Source: Vulcanimicrobiota bacterium (GTDB lineage: Bacteria > Vulcanimicrobiota > Vulcanimicrobiia > Eremiobacterales > Eremiobacteraceae). Taken from it: a DNA stretch of 64,000 nucleotides. The notes beneath the pieces were generated by a model. The model saw only the letters and a list, made by a program, of their open reading frames with translations, was not told the origin of the DNA and ran no database searches. Below, piece by piece: positions 9,257 to 17,652 of this stretch (positions are counted from its first letter, which is position 1; each line of letters opens with the position of its first letter). The stretch covers positions 32,436 to 96,435 of the forward strand of contig JAFAKE010000070.1 in assembly GCA_019235715.1 (NCBI GenBank). Reading direction: 5' to 3'. Position numbers and translations under genes: made by a program.

Positions 9257-12091
9257 GTGCGTATCTTTTCGCTTTCCGTCCGCGCGGTGCTGACCGCGCT
9301 CCTCCTGTTCGCACCGCTGCCGGTGCTCGCCGCGTCGTCGACCAACGGCAACCTCACGGGCCTCGTCACGACCGGCGGCGGGACCCCGCTCGGGGGCGTC
9401 GTGATCGCGATCTCCGGGGCGACGTCCGCGTCGACCTCCACCGACAGCAAGGGCGAGTTCGCATTCAACGACGTGCCGTCGGGCATCTATTCGATAACGG
9501 CGTCACATGCAGGCTACAACACAACGACGCTGACTGACGTGTTCGTCCTTGCGGGCTCGACATCGCAGATCTCTGTGCAGCTCGCACAGCAATCCTTCTC
9601 GTCGATCCGATCGCTCGGCCGCCAGACGGTGACGGCGCATCGCAGCGGTTTCAACACGACGCCAGCTTCCGTGGCGGTGATCACCCAAAACACGTACCGC
9701 GACCAGGGCCAAGTGCAGGTCATGCGCATTCTCGATCAGACGCCTGGCGTCGTCACCGGTCACCCGGGCACGAGCGCCAACAGCGCTGCACCGGGCGCGA
9801 TCACCTTTGCCAACATTCGTGGCGGCTTGTCATTCGAAACCGCGTCGCTGATCGACGGCCATCCGGTTTCCGTGGGTGCATTCGGCGATTACGTCACGAC
9901 GTTCCTCAATTCGTACTTGCTGCAAGACGTCGAGGTGATCAAGGGTCCCGGCGCATCCGCGCCCGAGATCAATTACGCGATCGGCGGCACCGTTAATTTC
10001 CGCACGCGCGAGCCCACGCGCAAGCCGGTCTACGCAGTCGATTACGGCGTCTACAGCTACAGCGGGTCCTTCTCCAATTTCTTAGCCTCCGGCACGACCG
10101 ACAACGGCAAACTCGGCTACGTGCTCGATTACGCGGTGAACGGCACGAACGGACCCCTGTTCCAAAACGGCTTTGTCACGACGCTCTCGAGCAGCGTCAT
10201 CATCAACAACATGCAGCAGCACGGGTTTACGACGAGCGCGACGGTCAACCCGACCATCCAGAACAACCCATTCGCCGGCAACGCGACGCTGGTCGCGTGC
10301 TGCTTTCCGGTGAGCACGACGTTTGACAACAAGGGTGAGCTGGCCAAGTTCCGCTACAACCTTTCGAATTCGACGTCGGTGCTGGTCAGCTACCTGGGCA
10401 GCCAGACGTGGACCGAACAAAACGGCAATCACCTCAGCGAGATCCTTACGAACTTCGCGCCCGCCGCGGCCGGCAATTACAACGGGCCGATTCCGGCCGG
10501 GCCGCTCACGGTGGCGCAGAACATCTTCTTCCCGCCGGGCGAGTGGGAGATCAACAACGAGCCGATCTTCCAGGCCGAGGCGCGGACGACCGTCGGTCAC
10601 GATACGGCGCTGGTGCGCTGGTACTCTGCGAGCATAAACCGGTTGCAATACAACGCCCTCAACGGCCCCACCCAACCCTATGCGCAGACCATCAACCTGT
10701 ACGGCACCGTCAATCTGCAGCCGACGCCGAATCCGGTGAACACGGCGACGCCTATTCCGGCACCGACGCTGACGACGTTCCGCGGCCAGCCCGTGACCAT
10801 CTCGGTGCCCGGCGCATACTTCGAGACCACCGAAGAGGACAAGCTGCACGGCGGCTCGTTCGAATACGATCATCCGCTTGGCGAAAGCGGTGACGTCCTC
10901 ACGCTTGGCTACGACCAGACCAACTCGACGACGAACGCGTACAGCTACTCCGGTACGAGCACGACGATCACGGTACCGGCAGGATCGTACCAGCATTTTG
11001 GCACGGTGCTGCTGCGCGGGTTCTTCGAGCTCAACCCCGATTGGCAGGTGCTACTGTCGAACTACTACGGCATCTACACGACGCATTCGTCATACAACAA
11101 CGGCGTGAACTTCCAGACGGCGACGAATTATCACTACGACGTGCGCGCGGGCTTCACGTATCGCCCGAACTCGAATCAATCGTGGCGCTTGGCGGTCGGC
11201 ACCGCGCTGGCGCCGCCCTACCTCGCGCTCGTGTCGACGCCGAACTCGACGCCGACGCCCAATCCGGCGAATACGTTCGCGACTAACACGCTGAACAATC
11301 CGAATCTGAAGCCTGAGACCGCGTTCGGCGGCGATGTCGGCGGCGATCTGCGGTACGGAGACGGATTCAACATCTTCTCGTGGGACGTGTACTCGACCGG
11401 CTTGAAGAATCAGTTCTTGAGTTCGCAGTTCGCCAACGGCACGGCATGCGTCCAACCCTTTGGAACCCCGCCAGGCACGCCGTGCATCGTGCTGCCGCTG
11501 TTCACGACGCAGAACCAGAACCTCGGCAAAGCCTACTACGGAGGGATTGAGGCGTCGTTCCAGCGCCAGCCGAACGTCGGGCTGGGTTGGATCGCCCAAG
11601 GCGCGCTCATCCGCGGCTTCCCATACGGCATCCAGCCCAGCTTCTATGCGACGACCGCGGGGCCGGCCACCACGAACCTCGCGATCATCCCCGGCGTCAA
11701 CTACTACTCGAGCGGCAATTCAGGCTCGCCTGGCGGCTTCAACGCGGTCTCCAACCAAAGCATTCCGTACGCGCAAAGCTATGGCGAGCTCAACTATCGC
11801 GGCGCGAATGGCTATTTCTATTCCCTCGGCACGACGTTTTACGGCAACAACAACTCGTACAACGTGGCGCCGTTCTTCGTCTGGAATGCGACTGCGCGGT
11901 TCCCGTTCAACGAGCACGGGTACATCCAGCTCTCGATCGACAATTTATTCAACAATCTTTCGGGCGTGGCGATCAATCAGTTCGGCGGCAACACGATTCC
12001 GCTCGCCAACGGCAAGATCGGGCTCGAGAACGGCAACACGGTTGGCCCCGGTACGCTGCGGATGTTCATCCACTATCAAGTGGGTGGGTGA
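9257..12091 (+). CDS. TonB-dependent outer-membrane receptor
   Basis: The complete receptor has 944 residues. A signal peptide (IFSLSVRAVLTALLLFAPLP) ends near VLA-ASS. Residues about 20-110 form a carboxypeptidase-regulatory-like domain (GGVVIAISGATSASTSTDSK). The plug includes VMRILDQTPGVVTGHPG and NIRGGLSFETASLIDGHPV, followed by VEVIKGPGASAPEINYAIGG. The barrel is rich in Tyr, Asn and Ser and ends LRMFIHYQVGG. It should import an unknown substrate through the outer membrane. The GTG at 9257 is preferred to the ATG at 9227 because GAGGTG precedes it and it starts at the signal peptide. It resembles the truncated receptor at 1-2934 in architecture, although the two differ in sequence. The divergent neighbour is a secreted phosphodiesterase-type enzyme. 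Confidence 0.92.
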   Translation: MRIFSLSVRAVLTALLLFAPLPVLAASSTNGNLTGLVTTGGGTPLGGVVIAISGATSASTSTDSKGEFAFNDVPSGIYSITASHAGYNTTTLTDVFVLAGSTSQISVQLAQQSFSSIRSLGRQTVTAHRSGFNTTPASVAVITQNTYRDQGQVQVMRILDQTPGVVTGHPGTSANSAAPGAITFANIRGGLSFETASLIDGHPVSVGAFGDYVTTFLNSYLLQDVEVIKGPGASAPEINYAIGGTVNFRTREPTRKPVYAVDYGVYSYSGSFSNFLASGTTDNGKLGYVLDYAVNGTNGPLFQNGFVTTLSSSVIINNMQQHGFTTSATVNPTIQNNPFAGNATLVACCFPVSTTFDNKGELAKFRYNLSNSTSVLVSYLGSQTWTEQNGNHLSEILTNFAPAAAGNYNGPIPAGPLTVAQNIFFPPGEWEINNEPIFQAEARTTVGHDTALVRWYSASINRLQYNALNGPTQPYAQTINLYGTVNLQPTPNPVNTATPIPAPTLTTFRGQPVTISVPGAYFETTEEDKLHGGSFEYDHPLGESGDVLTLGYDQTNSTTNAYSYSGTSTTITVPAGSYQHFGTVLLRGFFELNPDWQVLLSNYYGIYTTHSSYNNGVNFQTATNYHYDVRAGFTYRPNSNQSWRLAVGTALAPPYLALVSTPNSTPTPNPANTFATNTLNNPNLKPETAFGGDVGGDLRYGDGFNIFSWDVYSTGLKNQFLSSQFANGTACVQPFGTPPGTPCIVLPLFTTQNQNLGKAYYGGIEASFQRQPNVGLGWIAQGALIRGFPYGIQPSFYATTAGPATTNLAIIPGVNYYSSGNSGSPGGFNAVSNQSIPYAQSYGELNYRGANGYFYSLGTTFYGNNNSYNVAPFFVWNATARFPFNEHGYIQLSIDNLFNNLSGVAINQFGGNTIPLANGKIGLENGNTVGPGTLRMFIHYQVGG

Positions 12092-12123
12092 TGCCCGGCG
12101 GGACTGTAGCCAAGACTTAATCG

Positions 12124-12155
12124 TAGCACAACGCGCGATTAACCATCGCGTGCTA
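12124..12155. repeat. Imperfect inverted repeat downstream of the TonB receptor
   Basis: TAGCAC...GCGAT at the left arm pairs with ATCGCGTGCTA at the right arm, with a five-base bulge (AACGC) in the left arm and a TAACC loop. It may be a transcript-end structure or an operator for the downstream ferritin-like gene. No T-run follows. Confidence 0.35.
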
Positions 12156-12242
12156 GAGTAGAAGCGAGACGTCGGCGAGAGCGGCGCGGCCGCGATGGTG
12201 CGCATTCAACCGCTTCGTATCAGACGTGTCCGGTGCGGCAAT

Positions 12243-12267
12243 AAGGCAGGCCATAGCGGCCCGCCTT
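12243..12267 (+). terminator. Hairpin between TonB receptor and ferritin-like gene
   Basis: AAGGC-a-GGCC and GGCC-c-GCCTT pair around the loop ATAGC, giving a nine-pair stem with one mismatch. It is followed by GTTCC, not a true T-run. A weak terminator for the receptor transcript is the likeliest role. The rest of the 285-base gap shows no gene. Confidence 0.4.
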
Positions 12268-12376
12268 GTTCCGCTGAATGCTCCCTGTCTGAACGTCTAG
12301 CCCGGCGTTTCTTGCATTTCGTGCCGTGTCGTGGTACGCTCTCGCTCATCCTCGCCCCGAAACCCAGGGAGGGTCT

Positions 12377-14383
12377 ATGAGCATTGCTCAGGACCGGTTG
12401 CCGACTGCACCCGCGAGCGCCGTCGCACCCGTCCGCACGCGCGATGAGCTGATCTATCTTCTGACACGAGCGTCTGAGCTCGAGCACAACCTCGCGTGTG
12501 TGTATTTGTACGCGGGCTATTCGCTCAAGAGCGACCTCGACGAAGGCGGGCTCAGCGCGGCCGAGCTCGACGCAGTGCGCGGATGGAAACGCAAGATCGC
12601 TCATGTGGCCGTTGAGGAGATGCTGCACCTCGCGCAGGTCTCGAATCTCATGACCGCCGTCGGCGGTGCGCCGCATTTCGGGCGCGCGCAGTTTCCGCTG
12701 CCGGCATCGGCATTTCCGTTTGGAATCAAGCTGACGCTCGAGCCCTTCTCGCAAGCTTTGATCGACCGCTTGGTCGTATACGAGATGCCCGAAGAGGCGG
12801 TGCTGTTACAGCTTGAGGCCGGCCGCGCGGCAGAATATGTCGAGATGGGCAAACGTGTCGTCGGCGACTTCAATCGCTCCGACTGCATCCGCATCCAGAA
12901 CTCACTCGAGCCATACGATATCGATTTCCGCACCGTTGGCGAATTCTATCATAAGATAGAATCGGCGTTCGATTGCATTCCGGCCGACCGGCTGTTCATC
13001 GGCGACCCGACCCTGCAGGCGAATCCGAACTACCTGGATCTGCCGAAAGATCTTGTCGAGATCACCGATGTCGCGAGCGCGCGCAAAGCGATTGAGATGA
13101 TCGTCGAACAGGGCGAGGCGCCGACCAAGGATCATCCGGACGCGCACTTCTCGGTCTTTGACTCGATACGAAAGGAATATGCGGCGCTGACCCAAGCGGC
13201 GCAGAAAGAAGGCCGCACGTTCGACCCGGTGCGCCCGATGCTTGAAAATCCGAGCACGCGCGGCTTCGGCGAGGCGCCCGGGACGAACCGCATCACGGAT
13301 CCGGTCGCGCAGGAGCTCGCGGGGTTGTTCAACAGCACCTACGACCTCATGCTGATGATGTTGCTGCGCTTCTTCGCGCACGGGGGCGAGACGGAAGAAG
13401 AGCTGCGCCTGCTGGCGCGCGGCACGCTGCGCATGATGGCGTCCGGATTGCGCCCACTTGGAGAAGCGCTCGCTAAGGCGCCTGCCGGCCCGCAGTATCC
13501 TGGTAAGACCGCCGGGCCCACTTTTGGGATCGCGCGCAGCGTGCATCTCCTCTCGCACAAAGACGCGGCCTGGATTTGGTTCCTCGAACGGCTCTACGAC
13601 ATCTCAAAACGCCTGACCAGGCTTTCCGATGAGACGAGCGTGCCGTCGGAGATTCCCGAAGCGGCCGCAGCGCTCGAATCGGTGGCAGAACACTTGACGC
13701 CCTTCATTCCGGCCAAGTTCGCGATGGCGATCCGCTCGGAGGCCGACGAGCGCAGTGCGCGCACGACGATCCGTCCCGAGCTGAACGGCCCGTACATCGT
13801 CCGCAACCTGCGCAAGCTGACGAACTCGAAGGGCGAGACGCTGCCCGTGCGCCCCATCGTGGCGCTCTGCCGCTGCGGCGGCTCGAAGCTCAAGCCCTAC
13901 TGCGACGGCACGCACGCGACGATCAATTTCTCGAGCGCGAAGGATCCGCATCGCGTCGCCGACCGGCTCGATCGCTACGAAGGCAAAGACATCACGATCC
14001 TCGATAATCGCGGCACGTGTTGTCATTACGGCAACTGCACGGACTGTTTACCATCGGTGTTCCATCACGAAACCGACCCGTTCGTGACCGCCGATGGCGC
14101 AAGCGCCGACGACGTCGAGAAGATCGTGCGCGAATGTCCGTCGGGAGCGCTGGGTTTCATCCGTGACGGCACGCAATACGCGGGGGAGGCGCGCGAGCCC
14201 GAGATCTACGTGGCCGCGAATGCCAGCTATTACGTGCGCGGCGGAATCGAGCTCGACGGCGAGCCGATGAACGCCGGGGCCAACCGCGAGCATTTCGCGC
14301 TATGCCGCTGCGGCCACTCGAAGAACAGGCCGTTCTGCGACGGCACGCATTGGTGGATAAAGTTCAGGGACGAAGACAACTAG
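12377..14383 (+). CDS. Ferritin-like protein fused to two CDGSH domains and a ferredoxin-like domain
   Basis: The 668-residue protein is a multidomain fusion. Residues about 20-260 form a ferritin-like helical domain of the type found in VioB-related iminophenyl-pyruvate dimer synthase proteins (LTRASELEHNLACVYLYAGY, HVAVEEMLHLAQVSNLMTAV, with E-x-x-H iron ligands). A helical middle part follows. Near residue 495 is a CDGSH iron-sulfur motif CRCGGSKLKPYCDGTH, near 545 a divergent ferredoxin-like domain with CCHYGNCTDC and a later CPSGAL, and near 640 a second CDGSH motif CRCGHSKNRPFCDGTH. The ATG at 12377 has the Shine-Dalgarno GGGAGGG. The protein would hold a di-iron site and three Fe-S clusters. 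An iron or redox stress role is inference. The stop overlaps the convergent rhomboid gene by four bases. Confidence 0.85.
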   Translation: MSIAQDRLPTAPASAVAPVRTRDELIYLLTRASELEHNLACVYLYAGYSLKSDLDEGGLSAAELDAVRGWKRKIAHVAVEEMLHLAQVSNLMTAVGGAPHFGRAQFPLPASAFPFGIKLTLEPFSQALIDRLVVYEMPEEAVLLQLEAGRAAEYVEMGKRVVGDFNRSDCIRIQNSLEPYDIDFRTVGEFYHKIESAFDCIPADRLFIGDPTLQANPNYLDLPKDLVEITDVASARKAIEMIVEQGEAPTKDHPDAHFSVFDSIRKEYAALTQAAQKEGRTFDPVRPMLENPSTRGFGEAPGTNRITDPVAQELAGLFNSTYDLMLMMLLRFFAHGGETEEELRLLARGTLRMMASGLRPLGEALAKAPAGPQYPGKTAGPTFGIARSVHLLSHKDAAWIWFLERLYDISKRLTRLSDETSVPSEIPEAAAALESVAEHLTPFIPAKFAMAIRSEADERSARTTIRPELNGPYIVRNLRKLTNSKGETLPVRPIVALCRCGGSKLKPYCDGTHATINFSSAKDPHRVADRLDRYEGKDITILDNRGTCCHYGNCTDCLPSVFHHETDPFVTADGASADDVEKIVRECPSGALGFIRDGTQYAGEAREPEIYVAANASYYVRGGIELDGEPMNAGANREHFALCRCGHSKNRPFCDGTHWWIKFRDEDN

Positions 14384-15078
14384 CCGAGGGCGTCGTCGTC
14401 CACTGGCTGAGCAGCGATGCGCTGCGGGTCTTCGAAAAGCCGTGCGAACACCGCGCCGAAGATAAAGCCGCCGACATGTGCCATATAGGCGACGCCGCCC
14501 GCCGCCTGTGAACCGGTCACCGGTCCGGCGACGATCGGCCCGATGTTGACGAGCTGCAATAGGAACCACACGCCGATGAGCAGCGCAGCGTAGATGTACG
14601 TGACGCGCACGAAGACGAAGATCACCAACAGCGAACGGATCTGATCGCGCGGGTAGGTGACCAAGAAACCGCCCATCACTGCGGCGATGGCGCCGCTCGC
14701 CCCGAGGTTCGGCACCGTCGAGCTTGGATCGAACGCGACCTGTGCGAGCGCCGCCGCGATTCCGCCGAGCAGATAATAGATCAGGTAACGCCACCAGCCC
14801 ATCGCGTCTTCGATCTCGGGGCCGAACGCCCACAGGAACACCATGTTGCCGAGTATGTGCGACCAGCTGCCGTGCATGAACATGGCGGTGAAGATCGTCT
14901 CGAGGTGCTTGCCTTGCGCGATGTCGGCGGGCACGAACGACCAGCGTTCGACGAACGGCTGCCCTGCGAACAGCTCGATGATGAACACGATGAAGTTGAG
15001 GACGATGATCGCAAGCGTGACGACCGGGAAGTTCGCCGGCCGCCGGGAGACGTCGCTAAGCGGGATCACTCCGCCCAT
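14380..15078 (-). CDS. Rhomboid-family intramembrane serine protease
   Basis: The 232-residue protein has about six membrane segments and the catalytic dyad of rhomboids: Ser in NLGASGAIAAVMGG and His in YMAHVGGFIFGAVFARLF. Also present are FTAMFMHGSWSHILGNMVFL, the HGxxxH-type loop with the conserved Asn, and GWWRYLIYYLLGG. Such enzymes cleave single-span membrane proteins within the bilayer. The GTG-rich neighbourhood does not bear on the start, which is the ATG at 15078 giving MGGVIPLSDV. The 3' end overlaps the ferritin-like fusion gene by four bases in convergent orientation. Confidence 0.92.
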   Translation of the reverse strand: MGGVIPLSDVSRRPANFPVVTLAIIVLNFIVFIIELFAGQPFVERWSFVPADIAQGKHLETIFTAMFMHGSWSHILGNMVFLWAFGPEIEDAMGWWRYLIYYLLGGIAAALAQVAFDPSSTVPNLGASGAIAAVMGGFLVTYPRDQIRSLLVIFVFVRVTYIYAALLIGVWFLLQLVNIGPIVAGPVTGSQAAGGVAYMAHVGGFIFGAVFARLFEDPQRIAAQPVDDDALG

Positions 15079-15110
15079 GTCGCTGTGAGCCCTCTGCTAA
15101 TTACCGGCGC

Positions 15111-15590
15111 TCAGCGGTTTGCCGAGCGCGTGAGGTCCGGCGGATCCTGCCCGAGCGCCGTCGCAAGGTCGATCTGGTGGTCTTGCTCGTTCACCAAGAT
15201 GCCCCGGATCTGCTCGGCCATCGCGAACTCGCCCAGCTCCTCGCACTGCCGCACGCGTTCGCGGTAGTTGCGGATCGTCTCGTTCTCGTTGTCGAGATCG
15301 AAGCGCAGCATATCCTTGGGCTTCTCAGAAAGCCGGACGGGCTTTGGCGTCGCCGTCGGCATTTTGCCGAGATAATCGATCTGGCGCGAGATGATCAGCG
15401 CGTGGTCGAGTTCTTGCTTCGCATGCATCTCGAGTTGATCGGCGATGCTCATGTATTCGGCGCCCTTGAGCACTTGCGAATACACGACGTATGCGATGAT
15501 GGCCTGATACTCGCGCGCGAGATCCTCGTTGAGCAGCTGCGCGAGCCGATCGCGCGTGAGCGGAGATCCGTTCGATTTCTGGCGGGCCAT
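15111..15590 (-). CDS. Ferritin-like / bacterioferritin-type protein
   Basis: The 159-residue helical protein contains ferritin-like iron ligands: LLNEDLAREYQAIIAYVVYS, then MHAKQELDHALIISRQIDYL (E-x-x-H), RQCEELGEFAMAEQIRGILV and NEQDHQIDL. It is close in size and motif pattern to bacterioferritin-related proteins, though the heme-binding Met cannot be assigned. It would store iron or detoxify peroxide. The frame extends to 15929 antisense to its neighbour; the ATG at 15590 is chosen because AGGAGAG precedes it. It lies between the rhomboid and alpha/beta hydrolase genes on the same strand, and 700 bases from a second ferritin-like protein. Confidence 0.85.
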   Translation of the reverse strand: MARQKSNGSPLTRDRLAQLLNEDLAREYQAIIAYVVYSQVLKGAEYMSIADQLEMHAKQELDHALIISRQIDYLGKMPTATPKPVRLSEKPKDMLRFDLDNENETIRNYRERVRQCEELGEFAMAEQIRGILVNEQDHQIDLATALGQDPPDLTRSANR

Positions 15591-15619
15591 GCTTTGAGCT
15601 CTCCTATCGGCGCTGTGGG

Positions 15620-16453
15620 TTAGGCGACCGGTACCGGGGTTGTCGCGCTGGGATCGAGCGCCCAGTCGATCGCGAAGTCGGCGACCTCCTCCCATCCGTC
15701 TACCCCGCCGGTGAAGTGTGGACGTTCTCCAAACACTTTGAGCGCGGTAACCCCCGGCGACTTGCTGATGAGCTCGAAATTCGCTTTGGAATAACTGAAC
15801 GGGACCAAATGGTCTTGACCGCCCGCGATGATAAGGATGGGCGCACGATCGGCTTTGACGTCGACGCGAGCCGGTGAGTGGACCGCGAAATTCTCGAATG
15901 CGCCTTCGAACAGCACGCGGTTGGCGCACGGAATCGCATAACGTTCGTAGAGTTCCCGAGATTTCTCGGTCGAAACCGTGTTCGTGAACGCGTAGTGGAA
16001 CTGCTCGGGCGTGAGCATCGTCGCTTTATCGACGTTAAGCGGATTGGCGAGCACGGGCGCTGCTGCGCGAAGCGTCGAGAACGGAAGTTCCAGGACGCCC
16101 GCCGGAGCGGTCGGATCGATGCCGACGACGGCCGACCCGAACCCATGATAGGCGAGCAGCTGCGCGAACAATCCGCCGAACGAGTGTCCCATGATGATCG
16201 GTGATTTGAGTTTGCTTACTTGCGCGCTCAAGTTGTCGAGGACGGATTTGACGCTCAACTTTGTGAGCGGCGTCGGATCGTTGCGCAACTCCTCGACGCT
16301 GCCTTCGAGACCTGGCCACGCAAGCGGACGGACGTCGAAGCCGCGCTGCTTGTAGCGCTCCACCCATGGATCCCAACTTTGGTGGTTCAGAAATAAGCCG
16401 TGGATCAAGGCGATGGTGCGCGCAGGCTTCGCCGCAGACATCTCGGCGCTCAT
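15620..16453 (-). CDS. Alpha/beta hydrolase
   Basis: The 277-residue protein has the alpha/beta hydrolase fold: the oxyanion block ALIHGLFLNHQSWDPWVERY, the nucleophile elbow GHSFGG near residue 94, an acid in IIAGGQDHLVPFSY, and the histidine in FGERPHFTGGVDGW. No signal peptide is seen, so it should be cytoplasmic. The substrate is unknown; esterase, lactonase and lipase-like activities are all possible. The ATG at 16453 has GAGGA upstream. It is the upstream partner of the ferritin-like gene, 29 bases apart. Confidence 0.88.
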   Translation of the reverse strand: MSAEMSAAKPARTIALIHGLFLNHQSWDPWVERYKQRGFDVRPLAWPGLEGSVEELRNDPTPLTKLSVKSVLDNLSAQVSKLKSPIIMGHSFGGLFAQLLAYHGFGSAVVGIDPTAPAGVLELPFSTLRAAAPVLANPLNVDKATMLTPEQFHYAFTNTVSTEKSRELYERYAIPCANRVLFEGAFENFAVHSPARVDVKADRAPILIIAGGQDHLVPFSYSKANFELISKSPGVTALKVFGERPHFTGGVDGWEEVADFAIDWALDPSATTPVPVA

Positions 16454-16690
16454 GACTTTCCTCGCGTTCTACTCCAGCCGTGCAGAACGAGCCGTCCTAC
16501 ATTGGGGCCGCAACAATTCATCCGACCGCAGCCTACTCCTTTGGGAGACGCCTGCGACGCATAGCCCGAGCCGCCAAAGGCTGCTCGAACGTCCCAGTTT
16601 GTTGACGCACGCCAAACGTCGCTGTCCTCAGGAAACAGACGTCGCATCCGCCTCATCGCTTGTCGAGGGCGAGGGTTGCGTCTTTATCTA

Positions 16691-17284
16691 TTACTCGACT
16701 GCCGACCGCCTGCTCGCGCGGGCGCGGGTGCGCGTACCTTCATAATGTCGAACGCTGCCGCCGGCAGACACTTCGATGAGCTCGTCGGCGACACACGTAT
16801 GAAACGACATGACGACCATGTCGGCGCCGTCAGGATAAAATTCGTGCAGAGTGGCTGCCGGGATGACGCACCACTCGTTCGCGTTCGGTCCCTCCGACGA
16901 GGCTGAAAACAAATCTCCCGTCTGGGCGTCGATCTTCGACTGTCCGCGACCCTCGAGCACGATCATGTGCTGCACGCTATTCGGATGCATGTGTGCTCCC
17001 GACCATGTATCTTTCTTGAGCACGAAGAGCCATGCCGATTTGATCGATGCCGGCAACTGCTCGGCAACGGTTGAAAGAGCGACGTTCGCCCACACAAACG
17101 GCTCTGACGACAGATCGACGTCGCGCTTGAGCTTGCTGATCGTTTCGATAACGCCGGCATCGCGAACCAGGCTGTGCACTGCTTTGCTCAAGCGATTGAG
17201 ATGATCGCTCGCGCTGCTTATGGCCGGCTCCGCCGATTGAAGATGTTCGGGAAATCCTGTTGGATCCGGTTGGCGAATATCCAT
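16691..17284 (-). CDS. Cupin-domain protein
   Basis: The C-terminal half carries a cupin: GAHMHPNSVQHMIVLEGRGQ with the H-x-H-x(5-6)-E type first motif adapted as HMHPNSVQH, and a second motif around PAATLHEFYPDGADMVVMSF. This fold binds a metal and a small ligand. The N-terminal part is helical with no known match. The ATG at 17284 gives 197 residues but overlaps the small membrane-protein gene by 67 bases; a start further in, for example near SKAVHSLVRD, would remove the overlap. No clear Shine-Dalgarno decides. The 237-base gap between this gene's upstream neighbour and the hydrolase holds nothing I recognise. Confidence 0.7.
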   Translation of the reverse strand: MDIRQPDPTGFPEHLQSAEPAISSASDHLNRLSKAVHSLVRDAGVIETISKLKRDVDLSSEPFVWANVALSTVAEQLPASIKSAWLFVLKKDTWSGAHMHPNSVQHMIVLEGRGQSKIDAQTGDLFSASSEGPNANEWCVIPAATLHEFYPDGADMVVMSFHTCVADELIEVSAGGSVRHYEGTRTRARASRRSAVE

Positions 17285-17469
17285 ATCGCATTGTAAACGA
17301 GCAGCGCGATGGTAAGCCAGGTTATCCAGAATGTCGCAGGATAGCTCGGCAGATAAATCTTCACCGCCGCCGTAAGGCACAGCGCGACTGCGGTCGGCCA
17401 CCACAAGATCTTGCGCGCAAGCCCGGCAAACGCCAGCGCGACGAGCAGCAGATAGACGTAAGGCCCCAT
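17218..17469 (-). CDS. Small membrane protein
   Basis: The 83-residue product is predicted by eye to have three hydrophobic segments: YVYLLLVALAFAGLA, TAVALCLTAAVKIYL and FWITWLTIALLVYNAIWIF, with a short basic tail NRRSRP. I recognise no family. It precedes the cupin gene on the same strand and overlaps its longest start by 67 bases, so either the cupin starts later or the two are coupled. Confidence 0.55.
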   Translation of the reverse strand: MGPYVYLLLVALAFAGLARKILWWPTAVALCLTAAVKIYLPSYPATFWITWLTIALLVYNAIWIFANRIQQDFPNIFNRRSRP

Positions 17470-17652
17470 TGCGGGCGCTTACTTGGGTCGAGGCGAGTCG
17501 AAAAGCCTGCGGACCGCTACTTTGAATCCGGGTAAGGAGTCGTGCTGGACAATACCCTCTTGACTGAGGACTTCAATACTTCGCGCGTCCCTAGGCGGTT
17601 CCAGCTGTTCCGGCGCCGGTTCGTGAAGCCCATTCGTGCGTCAGGTCTGAAG

